Translations under genes and position numbers: made by a program
Assembly: GCF_030929595.1 (NCBI RefSeq)
Contig: NZ_JAVFVR010000001.1
Location: 186,001-250,000 of the forward strand
Length of the DNA stretch: 64,000 nucleotides
Source of the DNA: Flavobacterium sp. LHD-85
GTDB taxonomy: Bacteria > Bacteroidota > Bacteroidia > Flavobacteriales > Flavobacteriaceae
Direction of reading: 5' to 3'
Part shown: in pieces, positions 54,046 through 63,269 of the stretch
How the letters are laid out: every line of letters starts with the position of its first letter
Position numbering within the stretch: position 1 is the stretch's first letter
Notes under the pieces: model-generated
Told to the model about the DNA's origin: nothing
Database searches by the model: none
The model's input: the letters and a program-made list of their open reading frames with translations, nothing else

Positions 54046-54076
54046 AAAAGCTTCAGAGAAATCTGGAGCTTTTTTT
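54046..54076 (+). terminator. Terminator of tRNA-Glu, AAGCTTCAGA family
   Basis: AAAAGCTTCAGA, loop GAAA, TCTGGAGCTTTTTTT, as after tRNA-Met. Both share ACTAAGACAAA between tRNA and stem. Confidence 0.88.
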
Positions 54077-54141
54077 GTTTATATTTACTCCGTTAAATGT
54101 TTTAAAAGAAGACAATCAAAAAAATCAACCCAAATCTTAAA

Positions 54142-55341
54142 ATGAAACACAAATTAATAGCCCTTTTATTTGTATTCGCCTCTGCAAATATGTTTGGACA
54201 AGCGCCCGACAGCAAAACAAATTACACCAACAGCAAATTGCCCGCAGAAGAAGCTGTTACCAATAAGTCTTTAAAACCCCTAAAAAAGATTTCTCTAGAC
54301 GACACTTCTATGTTAATTTACGATTACGATGGCTCTCTTTTTTCATGGGATCTAGAAGTAGAAAGTATTGTTTGGACTGTAAAAGCCTCAGATGCTCATA
54401 CTGAAATGTGCGCCAATAAAATAACCCTACACGACGGAGTTGTTTTTATTCCGTTTATTAATGGCGAAATTTATGCAGTAGATAACGGAACAGGCACTAT
54501 TTTCTGGAAATCAAGATTAGGAAACATTACAGACCAAATTGTTCTAAAAGACCAGACTCCGATTATAGCTAATGGAAAACTTTTTATAACCGCACAAAAT
54601 CAAAATCAGAGCAGCAATTTATACGCTTTGGATTTAAAAGATGGAAGCTTGGCTTGGAACTACAAATTAGACACTCCAAACAACGATATTGAGCCACTTT
54701 ATTTCGACAATAAGATCTTTACTCAAAGCGGAACAAATGTGTATTGTTTTGAAGCTAATACAGGAAAATTGCTTTACCAAAAAAGCTTTGACGAAACCAT
54801 GACTGGAAAACCTGTTACCGATGGCGAAAGTGTTTTTATTGCTGGCGATAAGAATTGGCTGTATGCTTTAAAACCGAATAGCCTAGATGTGTTATGGCAG
54901 TTTAAAATAGAAGAAAATCAGAATAATGTAAAAGAGCGTATAGTATGCCACGACAAAAAACTATATTTTGCAGCACAAGGTCCAGAGGTTTCATCTATTT
55001 ATGCTGTTGATTCTAAAACAGGAACTCAGCTTTGGAAAACAGATTTTAAAGGCGACAAGGTCCAATACATCGTTAAAGAAGTAGATAATCTTTGGGGATA
55101 TACTCTTAACAAAAAACTTTTTGAATTGGATTTATCAAATGGTGAAATAGCTTTTGAAGAAAAACTAACCACTTTGCCTATTTCAAACATTGAATTTCCT
55201 GCCGATGACAACCTACTTTACTATTATTGCGATGCAGGCTTAATTCAATTTGATTTAAAAGAAAAAGACGAAAACGTATACTATATGCGAACTTCACTTA
55301 AAGATGATCCTTATAGCGCTTATTTGAAGATTATTCGATAA
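54142..55341 (+). CDS. PQQ-type beta-propeller protein (BamB-like)
   Basis: A 399-residue protein with a signal peptide (MKHKLIALLFVFASANMFGQ). Repeats of beta-propeller blades with the AVDxxTGxxxW pattern appear: VDNGTGTIFWKSRLG near residue 113, LDLKDGSLAWNYKLD near 170, FEANTGKLLYQKSF near 204, LKPNSLDVLWQFKI near 243 and VDSKTGTQLWKTDF near 288. This is the PQQ_2/BamB propeller. BamB itself helps outer-membrane protein assembly, but this one lacks a lipobox and may bind something else. A bidirectional terminator follows. Confidence 0.85.
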   Translation: MKHKLIALLFVFASANMFGQAPDSKTNYTNSKLPAEEAVTNKSLKPLKKISLDDTSMLIYDYDGSLFSWDLEVESIVWTVKASDAHTEMCANKITLHDGVVFIPFINGEIYAVDNGTGTIFWKSRLGNITDQIVLKDQTPIIANGKLFITAQNQNQSSNLYALDLKDGSLAWNYKLDTPNNDIEPLYFDNKIFTQSGTNVYCFEANTGKLLYQKSFDETMTGKPVTDGESVFIAGDKNWLYALKPNSLDVLWQFKIEENQNNVKERIVCHDKKLYFAAQGPEVSSIYAVDSKTGTQLWKTDFKGDKVQYIVKEVDNLWGYTLNKKLFELDLSNGEIAFEEKLTTLPISNIEFPADDNLLYYYCDAGLIQFDLKEKDENVYYMRTSLKDDPYSAYLKIIR

Positions 55342-55362
55342 TAGCTTCTCGCTTTTAGAAAT

Positions 55363-55396
55363 AAAAAAAGACCATTTTTTCAAATGGTCTTTTTTT
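55363..55396. terminator. Bidirectional terminator
   Basis: AAAAAAAGACCATTT and AAATGGTCTTTTTTT pair between convergent genes. Confidence 0.9.
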
Positions 55397-55415
55397 ATCC
55401 TCTTTTGAGAAAAAA

Positions 55416-55721
55416 TTACGCTCTAAACAAAGCATATTTATTGTAGTTGTACAAAACTTTATCATAAGGAACATAAAGTGAAACTATTTTCTCTGATGAT
55501 TCATTGAATGTGATTCCGTTGTGTTTTCTGAACAAGTAGATTTCTCTTAAGCAATTAGAAAGACTTTGGTGAATTTCGCTTGTAAAAGTTGGAAGTTTTT
55601 TATCGCCAACCAAAAGATCAATCTGATAGTTTGAACTGCTTTTTGACAAGTTGTTTCCAATAATTCTAATTGTAAAAGTGGTTGGTTTTCCGTACTGCTC
55701 ACCTTGATATTGTAGTGTCAT
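55416..55721 (-). CDS. Hypothetical protein, 101 residues
   Basis: A cytoplasmic protein (MTLQYQGEQYGKPTTFTIRI, then GNNLSKSSSNYQIDLLVGDK) with beta-rich first half and EIYLFRKHNGITFNES near residue 66. It ends VLYNYNKYALFRA. No family is recognised. The frame is well supported by composition and by flanking terminator. Confidence 0.7.
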   Translation of the reverse strand: MTLQYQGEQYGKPTTFTIRIIGNNLSKSSSNYQIDLLVGDKKLPTFTSEIHQSLSNCLREIYLFRKHNGITFNESSEKIVSLYVPYDKVLYNYNKYALFRA

Positions 55722-55984
55722 GATTTCTTCTTATTAAGTAGTTAGTAATACCGCTGATTAATCGGTTTTTGGTTCTCCGGATACTTTTATTAAAGTTATA
55801 AAAATTTAGACAAACATAAAAAATTCAATTCTAAATTAAATGTTATTTTTTTTCAAAAGACGAAACCTCTAGAAACCATAAAACCGTAACATAGTTACGG
55901 TTTTGGCAATTAACTAAATATATTTAATCAACTTGTTTAACGAGTGTAAAATTCATTCATAAGCATCGATTAATTTTGGGTAAA

Positions 55985-56827
55985 CTATTGTAATTTATTT
56001 TCTTGGTTTATTTCTAATAAAAACGGATTTCCGTTTTCGTCCATCATTGTCACATTTAAAGCATCTAATAAAGCTATCTTTTTAGAAACTTCGCCTGTAA
56101 ATTTATTGTATGAAAGATTCAATTCTTCCAAATTGCTAAGCTTTTCAATTTCTTGCGGAATATCGCCTGTAAAATCATTATTAAACAAACTAAAATTCTG
56201 CAATGCATTCCAATTAATAATTTCGTTTGTCAAATTTCCTGACAGCTTATTATCGTTTAAAAGCAAAACTTTTAATCCCGAAATTTTATAAATAGACACA
56301 GGCAGTTTTCCATTAATTTCGTTATTAAAAACAGCTAAAATTTCTAGCTGGTTCAGTTTTCCAATCTCCGACGGAAGCTCTCCTGAAATAGCATTCGCAA
56401 AAAGCTCCAGATCTCTTAATTTTCCCAATTGGCAAATAGAAGCCGGAATTACGCCAGACAACTTGTTATTGGCAATATTCAGCAATTCTAATTCTTTCAG
56501 ATTAAAAATAGAAGAAGACAAGCTTCCTTCAATTTTATTCTTTTCCAGATTGAGCGATTCTAAATTTACAAGATCATACAGCGCTTCAGGCAATTCTCCT
56601 TTCAGATTATTATTTGCCAAATTCAACGCAACTACTTTTCCATTTTCAGCTTTAACACCGTACCAGGTAGAAACAGACAGACTTAAGTCCCATTTGTTTT
56701 TCCATTGCAAACCATTTGTTGCATGATACAGTTTTATAAGCGCTTCTTTTTCTTTATCCGAAACGGTATCTGCCAAAACACTTAGTGAAAAAGCAAATAT
56801 TAATGAAAAGGTAATTAAAATTTTCAT
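55985..56827 (-). CDS. Secreted leucine-rich-repeat protein
   Basis: The start is placed at 56827 (MKILITFSLIFAFSLSVLAD), which begins the signal peptide; the longer frame from 56884 adds 19 residues. After the LRRNT-like cap (KEALIKLYHATNGLQWKNKW) come about nine LRRs of plant type (L-x-x-L-x-x-L-x-L-x-x-N-x-L-x-G-x-x-P). Examples are LVNLESLNLEKNKIEGSL and LNQLEILAVFNNEINGKLP. It is a typical surface or periplasmic ligand-binding protein. A single gene with no operon partner. Confidence 0.9.
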   Translation of the reverse strand: MKILITFSLIFAFSLSVLADTVSDKEKEALIKLYHATNGLQWKNKWDLSLSVSTWYGVKAENGKVVALNLANNNLKGELPEALYDLVNLESLNLEKNKIEGSLSSSIFNLKELELLNIANNKLSGVIPASICQLGKLRDLELFANAISGELPSEIGKLNQLEILAVFNNEINGKLPVSIYKISGLKVLLLNDNKLSGNLTNEIINWNALQNFSLFNNDFTGDIPQEIEKLSNLEELNLSYNKFTGEVSKKIALLDALNVTMMDENGNPFLLEINQENKLQ

Positions 56828-57006
56828 AACAGATTTGGGATTTGTTATTAGTGTAAAATTATACAATTCATAGCTATAATACACTAAATATCGCTAAACT
56901 GTTGATAAAATTTTAACTGGTAAGATTTTGACTACTTTTTATTATTTTAAAAAACCTGCATTTTTTTTGATTACATTTGATCAACTAATTCTAAAAACCT
57001 CACATT

Positions 57007-57495
57007 ATGCAAATTAACTTCGTTGCATTATTCATTGCAGCCATTACCACACTCGTAACCGGTTTTATCTGGTACAGCCCAAAAGTATTCGGAACTATCT
57101 GGATGAAAGAAAATAATCTTACTCAAGAAGAGCTAAGAAAAGGAAATATGCTTAAAATTTTCGGACTAACGTACGTTTTTTCCTTAATGATTACCATGAC
57201 ATTAATGTCTTTAACCATTCATCAGTCTGGCGCAATCGGAATGGTTGGCGGGCCGCCTTTAATAGATAGCGCAAAACCTTCATTTGCTGCTTTTATGGCA
57301 GATTACGGAATGGCATATAGAACTTTCAAACATGGTGCGCTTCACGGTTTTATGTCGGGACTATTTTTTGCATTTCCACTAATTGGAATTAATGGCTTGT
57401 TTGAAAGAAAATCTTGGAAATATATTTTCATTCATGCAGGATATTGGATTCTAACCTTGACTCTTATGGGTGGAATCATTTGCGGATTTGCTTAA
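57007..57495 (+). CDS. DUF1761-family membrane protein
   Basis: A 162-residue protein with four membrane helices (FVALFIAAITTLVTGFIWYS, LTYVFSLMITMTLMSLTIH, GFMSGLFFAFPLIGINGLF, IHAGYWILTLTLMGGIICGF). FIWYSPKVFGTIWMKENNL near 21-39 is the DUF1761 hallmark. Function unknown; the family is common in bacteria. A strong terminator follows. Confidence 0.9.
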   Translation: MQINFVALFIAAITTLVTGFIWYSPKVFGTIWMKENNLTQEELRKGNMLKIFGLTYVFSLMITMTLMSLTIHQSGAIGMVGGPPLIDSAKPSFAAFMADYGMAYRTFKHGALHGFMSGLFFAFPLIGINGLFERKSWKYIFIHAGYWILTLTLMGGIICGFA

Positions 57496-57508
57496 ATAAC
57501 AATACATC

Positions 57509-57546
57509 AAAAACCCGTTTGAAAAAGTAACCTCAAACGGGTTTTT
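57509..57546 (+). terminator. Terminator hairpin
   Basis: AAAAACCCGTTTGA and TCAAACGGGTTTTT pair with a 10-base loop, 14 bases past the DUF1761 stop. Confidence 0.92.
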
Positions 57547-57616
57547 CTTAATAATAACCTAAAGCAGTTTAGTTATTATAAATATTACCTAATTTTGAAG
57601 AAATTAGCTCACACTT

Positions 57617-58762
57617 TTGAATACAACATATTCTTTCCAGATTTACAAAAGCGCATCATTACTGCCTGTAGAATGGAACTCGCTTGCTGCAAATAATATC
57701 TTTTTGACACGAGAATATCTCGAAGTGCTGGAAAACTCTTGCCCAGTAAATATGACCTGCCATTTCATTGGACTTTTTGAAGAAAAAAAACTAATTGGAA
57801 TTGTTTTAACACAATTCTTATTTGCAGAAAAACTTGAGTCTTTTGGAGAGCGCGATAAATGCTTAAAAACTTCTGTTCGTAATTTTGCTTTAAAGAATTT
57901 TGCTTCGCATGTTTTATTCGTCGGAAACAATATGCTTACAGGACAAAATGCTTTTATTTTTGACCAATCAACCAACGAATCTAAAGCAATAAAAACACTT
58001 CATAAAGCAATTAATCAGCTAAAAAAAGATTTAAAAGAAAGCGGAAGAAAAGTTCACATTACAAGCATAAAAGATTTTACTGCAAAAGAAATCGAACCGC
58101 TTCAAGCTGAATTCAAAAACAATTACACCTTTTCTACCCAGCCCAATATGATTTTTGAAATCAATGAAAATTGGAAAACTGAACAGGATTATATTGATGC
58201 TTTGTCAAAAAAATATCGCGACCAATACAAACGTGCACGAAAAAAATCGGAAGAAATTGTAAAAAAGCAAATGTCACTTTCTGATATTAGACAATATGAA
58301 GACGTTATTTATAACCTTTATTTTCACGTTGCCAAAAATGCGCCTTTCAATACTTTTTTCTTAGCTCGCAACCACTTTAGCTTTTTTAAAGAAATAATGG
58401 TAGACAACTTTCTTCTATACGGTTATTTCTTGGATGAAAAACTAATCGGCTTCAATACTTTAATCAAAAATGGCGAAGTAATGGACACGTACTTTTTGGG
58501 TTATGACGAAAGCATTCAGCGCGAGAAAATGCTGTATTTAAATATGCTTTACGACATGATTGCATATTCTATCAAGAAAGGTTTCCGTGAAATCGTCTTT
58601 GCCAGAACCGCTCTTGAAATCAAAAGTTCTGTTGGTGCAAAACCTGTAAAAATGTTTGGTTTAATTACACACAGCAATGCTTTGATCAACCATAACATTT
58701 CTAGATTTTTCAATTATTTGGAACCCAAAACAGAATGGCAGGAGCGTAATCCGTTTAAATAA
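57617..58762 (+). CDS. GNAT-fold (peptidoglycan/FemAB-like) acyltransferase
   Basis: A 381-residue protein starting at a TTG (57617); no ATG occurs nearby that keeps the conserved N-terminus, so an alternative start is likely. It has KKYRDQYKRARKKSEEIVKK near 195-215, as in peptidogalycan/BioF2-like acetyltransferases, and LIGFNTLIKNGEVMDTYFLG near 276. It ends with FREIVFARTALEIKSSVGAK. The family transfers acyl or amino acid groups. Substrate unknown. It ends 6 bases before a repeat element. Confidence 0.82.
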   Translation: MNTTYSFQIYKSASLLPVEWNSLAANNIFLTREYLEVLENSCPVNMTCHFIGLFEEKKLIGIVLTQFLFAEKLESFGERDKCLKTSVRNFALKNFASHVLFVGNNMLTGQNAFIFDQSTNESKAIKTLHKAINQLKKDLKESGRKVHITSIKDFTAKEIEPLQAEFKNNYTFSTQPNMIFEINENWKTEQDYIDALSKKYRDQYKRARKKSEEIVKKQMSLSDIRQYEDVIYNLYFHVAKNAPFNTFFLARNHFSFFKEIMVDNFLLYGYFLDEKLIGFNTLIKNGEVMDTYFLGYDESIQREKMLYLNMLYDMIAYSIKKGFREIVFARTALEIKSSVGAKPVKMFGLITHSNALINHNISRFFNYLEPKTEWQERNPFK

Positions 58763-58767
58763 AAAAT

Positions 58768-58912
58768 GCGTCGCTCCGCTGGAGCTTTTTTGTTTTACAG
58801 CTAATTTTTCTATAAACATTTCGCTCTTCCAGAGCTAAAAAAACTCCGTTAGGAGCAACATATTTGTAGAAAAGGTATGATTCACAAGTCCTAAAAGCTC
58901 CAGCACAGCGAC
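58768..58912. repeat. Palindromic interspersed element
   Basis: GCGTCGCTCCGCTGGAGCTT at the left and AAAAGCTCCAGCACAGCGAC at the right are inverted copies about 145 bases apart. Two smaller stems lie inside: GCTCTTCCAGAGC (58823-58835) and CTCCGTTAGGAG near 58843. The region between the convergent GNAT and lipid-kinase genes has no coding role. It resembles palindromic intergenic elements of the group. Confidence 0.65.
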
Positions 58913-58945
58913 ATAATTCACAACACCAATATTTCTTCAATAAAA

Positions 58946-59815
58946 TCACGGCACCGCAATTTTCATTTGCTTATGCAAAATATCAATTTCCAACGAAGTC
59001 TGCGCTCCACAATATTCTCCATCAATCTGAAAACTAACCGGATAATCGGTTTTTATTTGAGCTTTATTGGTTGAAATAATGACAATGTCATCAGAATCAA
59101 TTGGCATGTTTCCGGTAATTATTTTTCCGATTAAAAGCAGATCGAGACTTTTTAAAATCACCAGCTCAAACTTTCCATCATTCATCGCGCCATTAGGATT
59201 AATGATTACGCCTGTTCCGTATTTCTGCGAATTTGCAATTACAATCATTCTCGCTACATATTTCACCGTTTTGTTATTGGCAGAGATAGTTGCAACAAAA
59301 GGTTCTTCAGATTCTTTGAGCGTTGTAAAAGCCTGGAGCGCATAACCCCAAAATCCTCGAACATCACTTTGCTCGTAGTTTTTGACCAGATTTGCGTTTA
59401 AACCAAGATCACTTAAATGAATGCTTTTTTTGCCGTTGATGCAAATCATATCCATTTCGATATAATGGTGCAAAAAGGCTATTTTAAGGTTCTCCTCTAT
59501 TTCATCGGGAAGATTTAAGTCTACCGAAAGTCCGTTTGCAGAACCTGCTGGCAAAATCCCAATTATAACATCTTGCTCTTCTACAGCTTCGGCTACCATT
59601 TTTATGGTTCCGTCACCTCCCGCTACAATAATACGTTCTGGAGCAGATTCATTATACAAAGATTGTATTGCTCTTAAATCATTTTTCCCAGTTGTTTCAT
59701 ACACTTTCAGATCGAAATGATTGGTTGTCGCAAACTCTTCGACAGCATCAATCAAATCAGATTTATCCAAGTCTCCAGAAATAGGATTTACAACAAACAA
59801 AATATTCTTTTTCAA
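58946..59815 (-). CDS. Diacylglycerol kinase-family lipid kinase
   Basis: A 289-residue enzyme of the DagK/YegS family. The catalytic domain has FVVNPISGDLDKSDL near residue 8, VAGGDGTIKMVAEAVEEQD near 63-80 (GGDGT nucleotide loop) and ILPAGSANGLSVDLNLP near 87. A C-terminal beta domain ends IDGEYCGAQTSLEIDILHKQ. It phosphorylates a lipid on the inner face of the membrane. Divergent from the DUF2183 gene by 61 bases. Confidence 0.93.
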   Translation of the reverse strand: MKKNILFVVNPISGDLDKSDLIDAVEEFATTNHFDLKVYETTGKNDLRAIQSLYNESAPERIIVAGGDGTIKMVAEAVEEQDVIIGILPAGSANGLSVDLNLPDEIEENLKIAFLHHYIEMDMICINGKKSIHLSDLGLNANLVKNYEQSDVRGFWGYALQAFTTLKESEEPFVATISANNKTVKYVARMIVIANSQKYGTGVIINPNGAMNDGKFELVILKSLDLLLIGKIITGNMPIDSDDIVIISTNKAQIKTDYPVSFQIDGEYCGAQTSLEIDILHKQMKIAVP

Positions 59816-59876
59816 AATTTTACTTTTAAAACCAATTAAATTGAGTAAATTACAGTTACATAAATATACGTAATTA

Positions 59877-60839
59877 ATGAAACCAATTCTACAATTATAT
59901 CGCGGTTATGCAAATGAACAAGAGTTAATTGTAATGGGGCACGTTTTAAAAAGGGAAAACAAGTACAATTTTGAAAAAAGGAAATTAAAAAATGCCACTT
60001 CTATTCTCCGATTGTTCAGAATAAAAACCATTAAAAATTTTGATGTTTACCTGCATTACAATAACGAAGTCATTCACACCAAAACCTTAGATGATGGTTA
60101 TTTTAATTTCTGTATTCCATTAGAAAAAGAAACTCATTTTGGATGGATGCCTTATGAAGTAAGCATTAAGCAACAAAACAACACCATAACCTGTAAAGGC
60201 AGTTTTATTAGGCCTCATAAAGGCAAACTAGGAATCATTTCAGACATCGATGATACTTTTTTGATTTCACACACCAATAATTTCTTTCGAAAACTTTATA
60301 TCTTATTATTTAAAAATGTAAATGACCGAAAAGTATTCAAAGATGTTGTATCTCACTATCAAGCTCTAAGTTCTGCAGGAAGAGACAACGTAGAAGAGGT
60401 AAATGCTTTTTTTTACATTTCTAGCAGCGAATGGAATTTATACCGATTTATTGCCAAATTCACACGAATTAACAAGCTGCCAAAAGCGGTTTTTCTACTA
60501 AAGGATATTAAACGCGGCATCACCGATTTCTTTATGAGCGGAAGAGGAAATCACGATCATAAATTTGAGAAAATCAAGCATGTAGTTGAATTCTACCCTA
60601 CTTTAAAATATGTTTTAATGGGCGACGATTCTCAACATGACCCAAAACTATACGAAAGAATCTGCAAAATTTTCCCCGTTACTGTAGTTGCCGTTTATAT
60701 TAGACAAACCGGAAAATCTCAAAAAAAAGAAGTCAAAAAGATTCTAAATAATTTAGAAAACTTAAATGTTTCGGTTTGCTATTTTAAAGAGAGCAGCAAA
60801 GCGATTGAACATTCTCGATCTATTGGGATTATTAAGTAG
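59877..60839 (+). CDS. DUF2183 phosphatase (App1-like)
   Basis: A 320-residue protein. It has the catalytic HAD-type motif GIISDIDDTFLIS near residue 118-130 (DxDDT) and SSAGRDNVEEVNAFFYIS near 163-180. It ends with VEFYPTLKYVLMGDDSQHDP near 237-256 (late GDD-SQ-D). This matches DUF2183/App1, phosphatidate phosphatases of the HAD superfamily. It is divergent from a lipid kinase, so the two may act on one lipid (kinase against phosphatase). Confidence 0.9.
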   Translation: MKPILQLYRGYANEQELIVMGHVLKRENKYNFEKRKLKNATSILRLFRIKTIKNFDVYLHYNNEVIHTKTLDDGYFNFCIPLEKETHFGWMPYEVSIKQQNNTITCKGSFIRPHKGKLGIISDIDDTFLISHTNNFFRKLYILLFKNVNDRKVFKDVVSHYQALSSAGRDNVEEVNAFFYISSSEWNLYRFIAKFTRINKLPKAVFLLKDIKRGITDFFMSGRGNHDHKFEKIKHVVEFYPTLKYVLMGDDSQHDPKLYERICKIFPVTVVAVYIRQTGKSQKKEVKKILNNLENLNVSVCYFKESSKAIEHSRSIGIIK

Positions 60840-60844
60840 TTTGT

Positions 60845-61094
60845 TTCAAGTTTCAAGTTTCAAGTTTCAAGTTTCAAGTTTCAAGTTTCAAGTTTCAAGT
60901 TTTGAACTGAATGACGGTTTTACCGCAAAGCACGCTAAGTTTTTTTGACCTTGAGGCTTTATAAAACGCAAAGTTCGCAAAGCTTTATCAACAGATAGCT
61001 TTGCGAACTTTGTACATTGTAAATGCAAACTATAAAAACTTAGCGTGCTTTGCGGTAAAAATTACTTGTCAAGATAAAACTTGAAACTTGAAAC
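60845..61094. repeat. Heptamer tandem repeat and nested inverted repeats
   Basis: Eight copies of TTTCAAG (60845-60900) lie just past the DUF2183 stop. Beyond them are three nested palindromes: the heptamer array against CTTGAAACTTGAAAC (61080-61094), TACCGCAAAGCACGCTAAGT (60921-60940) against its complement (61038-61056), and CAAAGTTCGCAAAGCT (60969-60984) against AGCTTTGCGAACTTTG (60997-61012). The whole 250 bases can fold into one long structure. It fills the convergent gap before the ABC-F gene. Confidence 0.85.
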
Positions 61095-61101
61095 AAAAAA
61101 A

Positions 61102-63021
61102 CTATGCATTAAAACTATCAATCTCTTCTGAAACAACTTCCCAGTCGATTAATAATTGCTCTAAATCTTGTTTCTTTTTATTGTAAGCCGTAAAAAATGA
61201 AGCATCTTCGATGTGTTTATCATAATTAGTTTCAAGCATTTTATCGTCATGCTGGATTTGCTTTTCTAACTGCTGAATCTGGCTTTCAATTTTACTTAAC
61301 TTGTTCTGAAGTGCCTTTCCCTTTTTCTGATCTTCATAAGATACTTTTGCAACTTCTTTTTCTTTTGGAGCTTCTTTTTTCACAACATCCTTCTTCTCTA
61401 CTTCACGCATGTTTTCAAGATTGCGCTGTTCTAAGAAGAAGTTGATATCTCCAAGATATTCTTTAATTTTTTGATCTTTAAATTCGTAAACGATATTTGA
61501 CATTCCTTGAAGAAAATCCCTGTCGTGAGAAACCAATAATAAAGTTCCGCCGAATTTTTGAAGCGCGGCCTTTAAAACGTTTTTAGATTTAATATCCAAG
61601 TGGTTCGTAGGCTCATCCATCAGCAAAACGTTAATTGGCTGCAATAATAGCTTACAAAGCGCCAAACGGTTACGTTCACCTCCAGAAAGTACTTTTACTT
61701 TTTTCTCAACATCATCACCGCGGAATAAAAAAGAACCCAACATATCACGAACTTTCATACGATTTGTGTCCGTTGCTGCATCTTCCATTGTTTGAAGCAA
61801 AGTAATCTCTCCGTCAAGATATTCAGCCTGATTTTGAGCAAAATATCCTAATTGTACATTGTGCCCTAATTTGATATTTCCTTGGTATTCAAATTCGTTT
61901 ACCAATGCTTTAATGAAAGTTGACTTTCCTTGTCCATTTTGCCCAACAAAAGCAATTTTACTTCCTCTTTCAACCAGTAAACTAATATCTTTAAGAATCG
62001 TTTTGTCTCCGTAAGCTTTTGTTACATGTTCAGCCTCGATAACTACTTTTCCTGGTTCTTTAGAAACTGGGAAAGAGATATTCATTACCGAATTATCATC
62101 TTCATCGACTTCGATTCTTTCTACTTTATCTAATTTTTTAATTAACGATTGCGCCATTGAAGCTTTTGAAGCTTTTGCACGGAATTTCTCGATTAATTTT
62201 TCTGTTTCTTCAATCTTCTTCTGCTGATTCTTTTGAGTTGCCAATTGCTTCTCGCGAATTTCATGACGCAGTTCTAAATATTGTGTATAAGGCTTATTGA
62301 AGTCGTATGCTTTTCCTAAAGAAATCTCAATTGTTCTGTTGGTAACATTATCCAAGAACATTTTATCGTGCGACACGATTACCACAACTCCAGGATAATT
62401 GCGAAGGAAATTCTCTAACCAAATAATACTTTCTATATCTAAGTGGTTGGTTGGCTCATCCAGAAGCAATACATCGTTCGATTGCAATAATAATTTAGCT
62501 AATTCGATACGCATTCTCCATCCTCCAGAAAATGTTTCGGTTTGGTTATTAAAAACTTCTCTTTTAAAACCAAGACCTAAAAGAATTTTCTCTGTATCTC
62601 CAACATAATTATAACCTCCAAGAAGATCAAAACGGTGTGTGTAATCAGATAGATCTTCTATAATTTGTCCGTATTCTTCACTTTCATAATCGGTTCTGGT
62701 AACCAATTGATGATTGATTTCTTCAAGCTTTTTTTCTACAATTTTAATTTCTGTAAAAGCCTCATACGCTTCTTCCAAAACCGTTCTTCCGTGTTCAAAA
62801 TCAATATCCTGACGAAGGAATCCCATTTTGATATCTTTCTCTTGCGAAATAACTCCTGAGTCTGGTTTAAAATCGCCTGCTAACATTTTTAGCATTGTAG
62901 ATTTACCTGCTCCGTTTTTACCAACAAGACCTACGCGGTCGCCAGCACCCAAACGAAAAGTAACTTCTTCAAATAAATAGGTTCCTCCAAAAGAAACGGA
63001 AAGATTGTGTATATTAAGCAT
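61102..63021 (-). CDS. ABC-F ATPase
   Basis: A 639-residue soluble protein with two ABC domains. The first has GLVGKNGAGKST near residue 33-44, FSGGWRMRIELAKLLL and LLLDEPTNHLD; the second has FVGQNGQGKST near 354, LSGGERNRLALCKLLL and LLMDEPTNHLD. A helical linker joins them (EKFRAKASKASMAQSLIKKL) and a coiled coil ends the chain (about 560-639). No membrane domain is present, so it acts on the ribosome. Some members protect against antibiotics; this one has Uup/YdiF-like form and may be housekeeping. Confidence 0.94.
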   Translation of the reverse strand: MLNIHNLSVSFGGTYLFEEVTFRLGAGDRVGLVGKNGAGKSTMLKMLAGDFKPDSGVISQEKDIKMGFLRQDIDFEHGRTVLEEAYEAFTEIKIVEKKLEEINHQLVTRTDYESEEYGQIIEDLSDYTHRFDLLGGYNYVGDTEKILLGLGFKREVFNNQTETFSGGWRMRIELAKLLLQSNDVLLLDEPTNHLDIESIIWLENFLRNYPGVVVIVSHDKMFLDNVTNRTIEISLGKAYDFNKPYTQYLELRHEIREKQLATQKNQQKKIEETEKLIEKFRAKASKASMAQSLIKKLDKVERIEVDEDDNSVMNISFPVSKEPGKVVIEAEHVTKAYGDKTILKDISLLVERGSKIAFVGQNGQGKSTFIKALVNEFEYQGNIKLGHNVQLGYFAQNQAEYLDGEITLLQTMEDAATDTNRMKVRDMLGSFLFRGDDVEKKVKVLSGGERNRLALCKLLLQPINVLLMDEPTNHLDIKSKNVLKAALQKFGGTLLLVSHDRDFLQGMSNIVYEFKDQKIKEYLGDINFFLEQRNLENMREVEKKDVVKKEAPKEKEVAKVSYEDQKKGKALQNKLSKIESQIQQLEKQIQHDDKMLETNYDKHIEDASFFTAYNKKKQDLEQLLIDWEVVSEEIDSFNA

Positions 63022-63184
63022 AATGTATTGCTGTAAATGTAAAGGCTAGAAAACCTTCTTTATTCATTAAATAAATAAACTGTAAACAAGCGAATTATCC
63101 TGTTACAATTTTGAAAGTGCAAAAGTATAACTTTTAATCGAAGTTTTTGTACTGAAAAACAATAGCTTTTGCAAATTCCAAAAT

Positions 63185-63228
63185 AAAAATCGGATTGAAA
63201 ATTCTATTAAATTTTCAATCCGATTTTT
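63185..63228 (-). terminator. Bidirectional terminator
   Basis: AAAAATCGGATTGAAAATT and AATTTTCAATCCGATTTTTTT pair as a long stem with a 6-base loop. It lies 42 bases past the TerC-type stop. Confidence 0.93.
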
Positions 63229-63269
63229 TTAATCTTTATTCTTTTTTAAGTTTTAAAAAACTTTTAAAA

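Noticed and set aside
60766..60948. 60-codon frame through the heptamer array
   Set aside because: It is a by-product of the repeated TTTCAAG units and overlaps the end of the DUF2183 gene.
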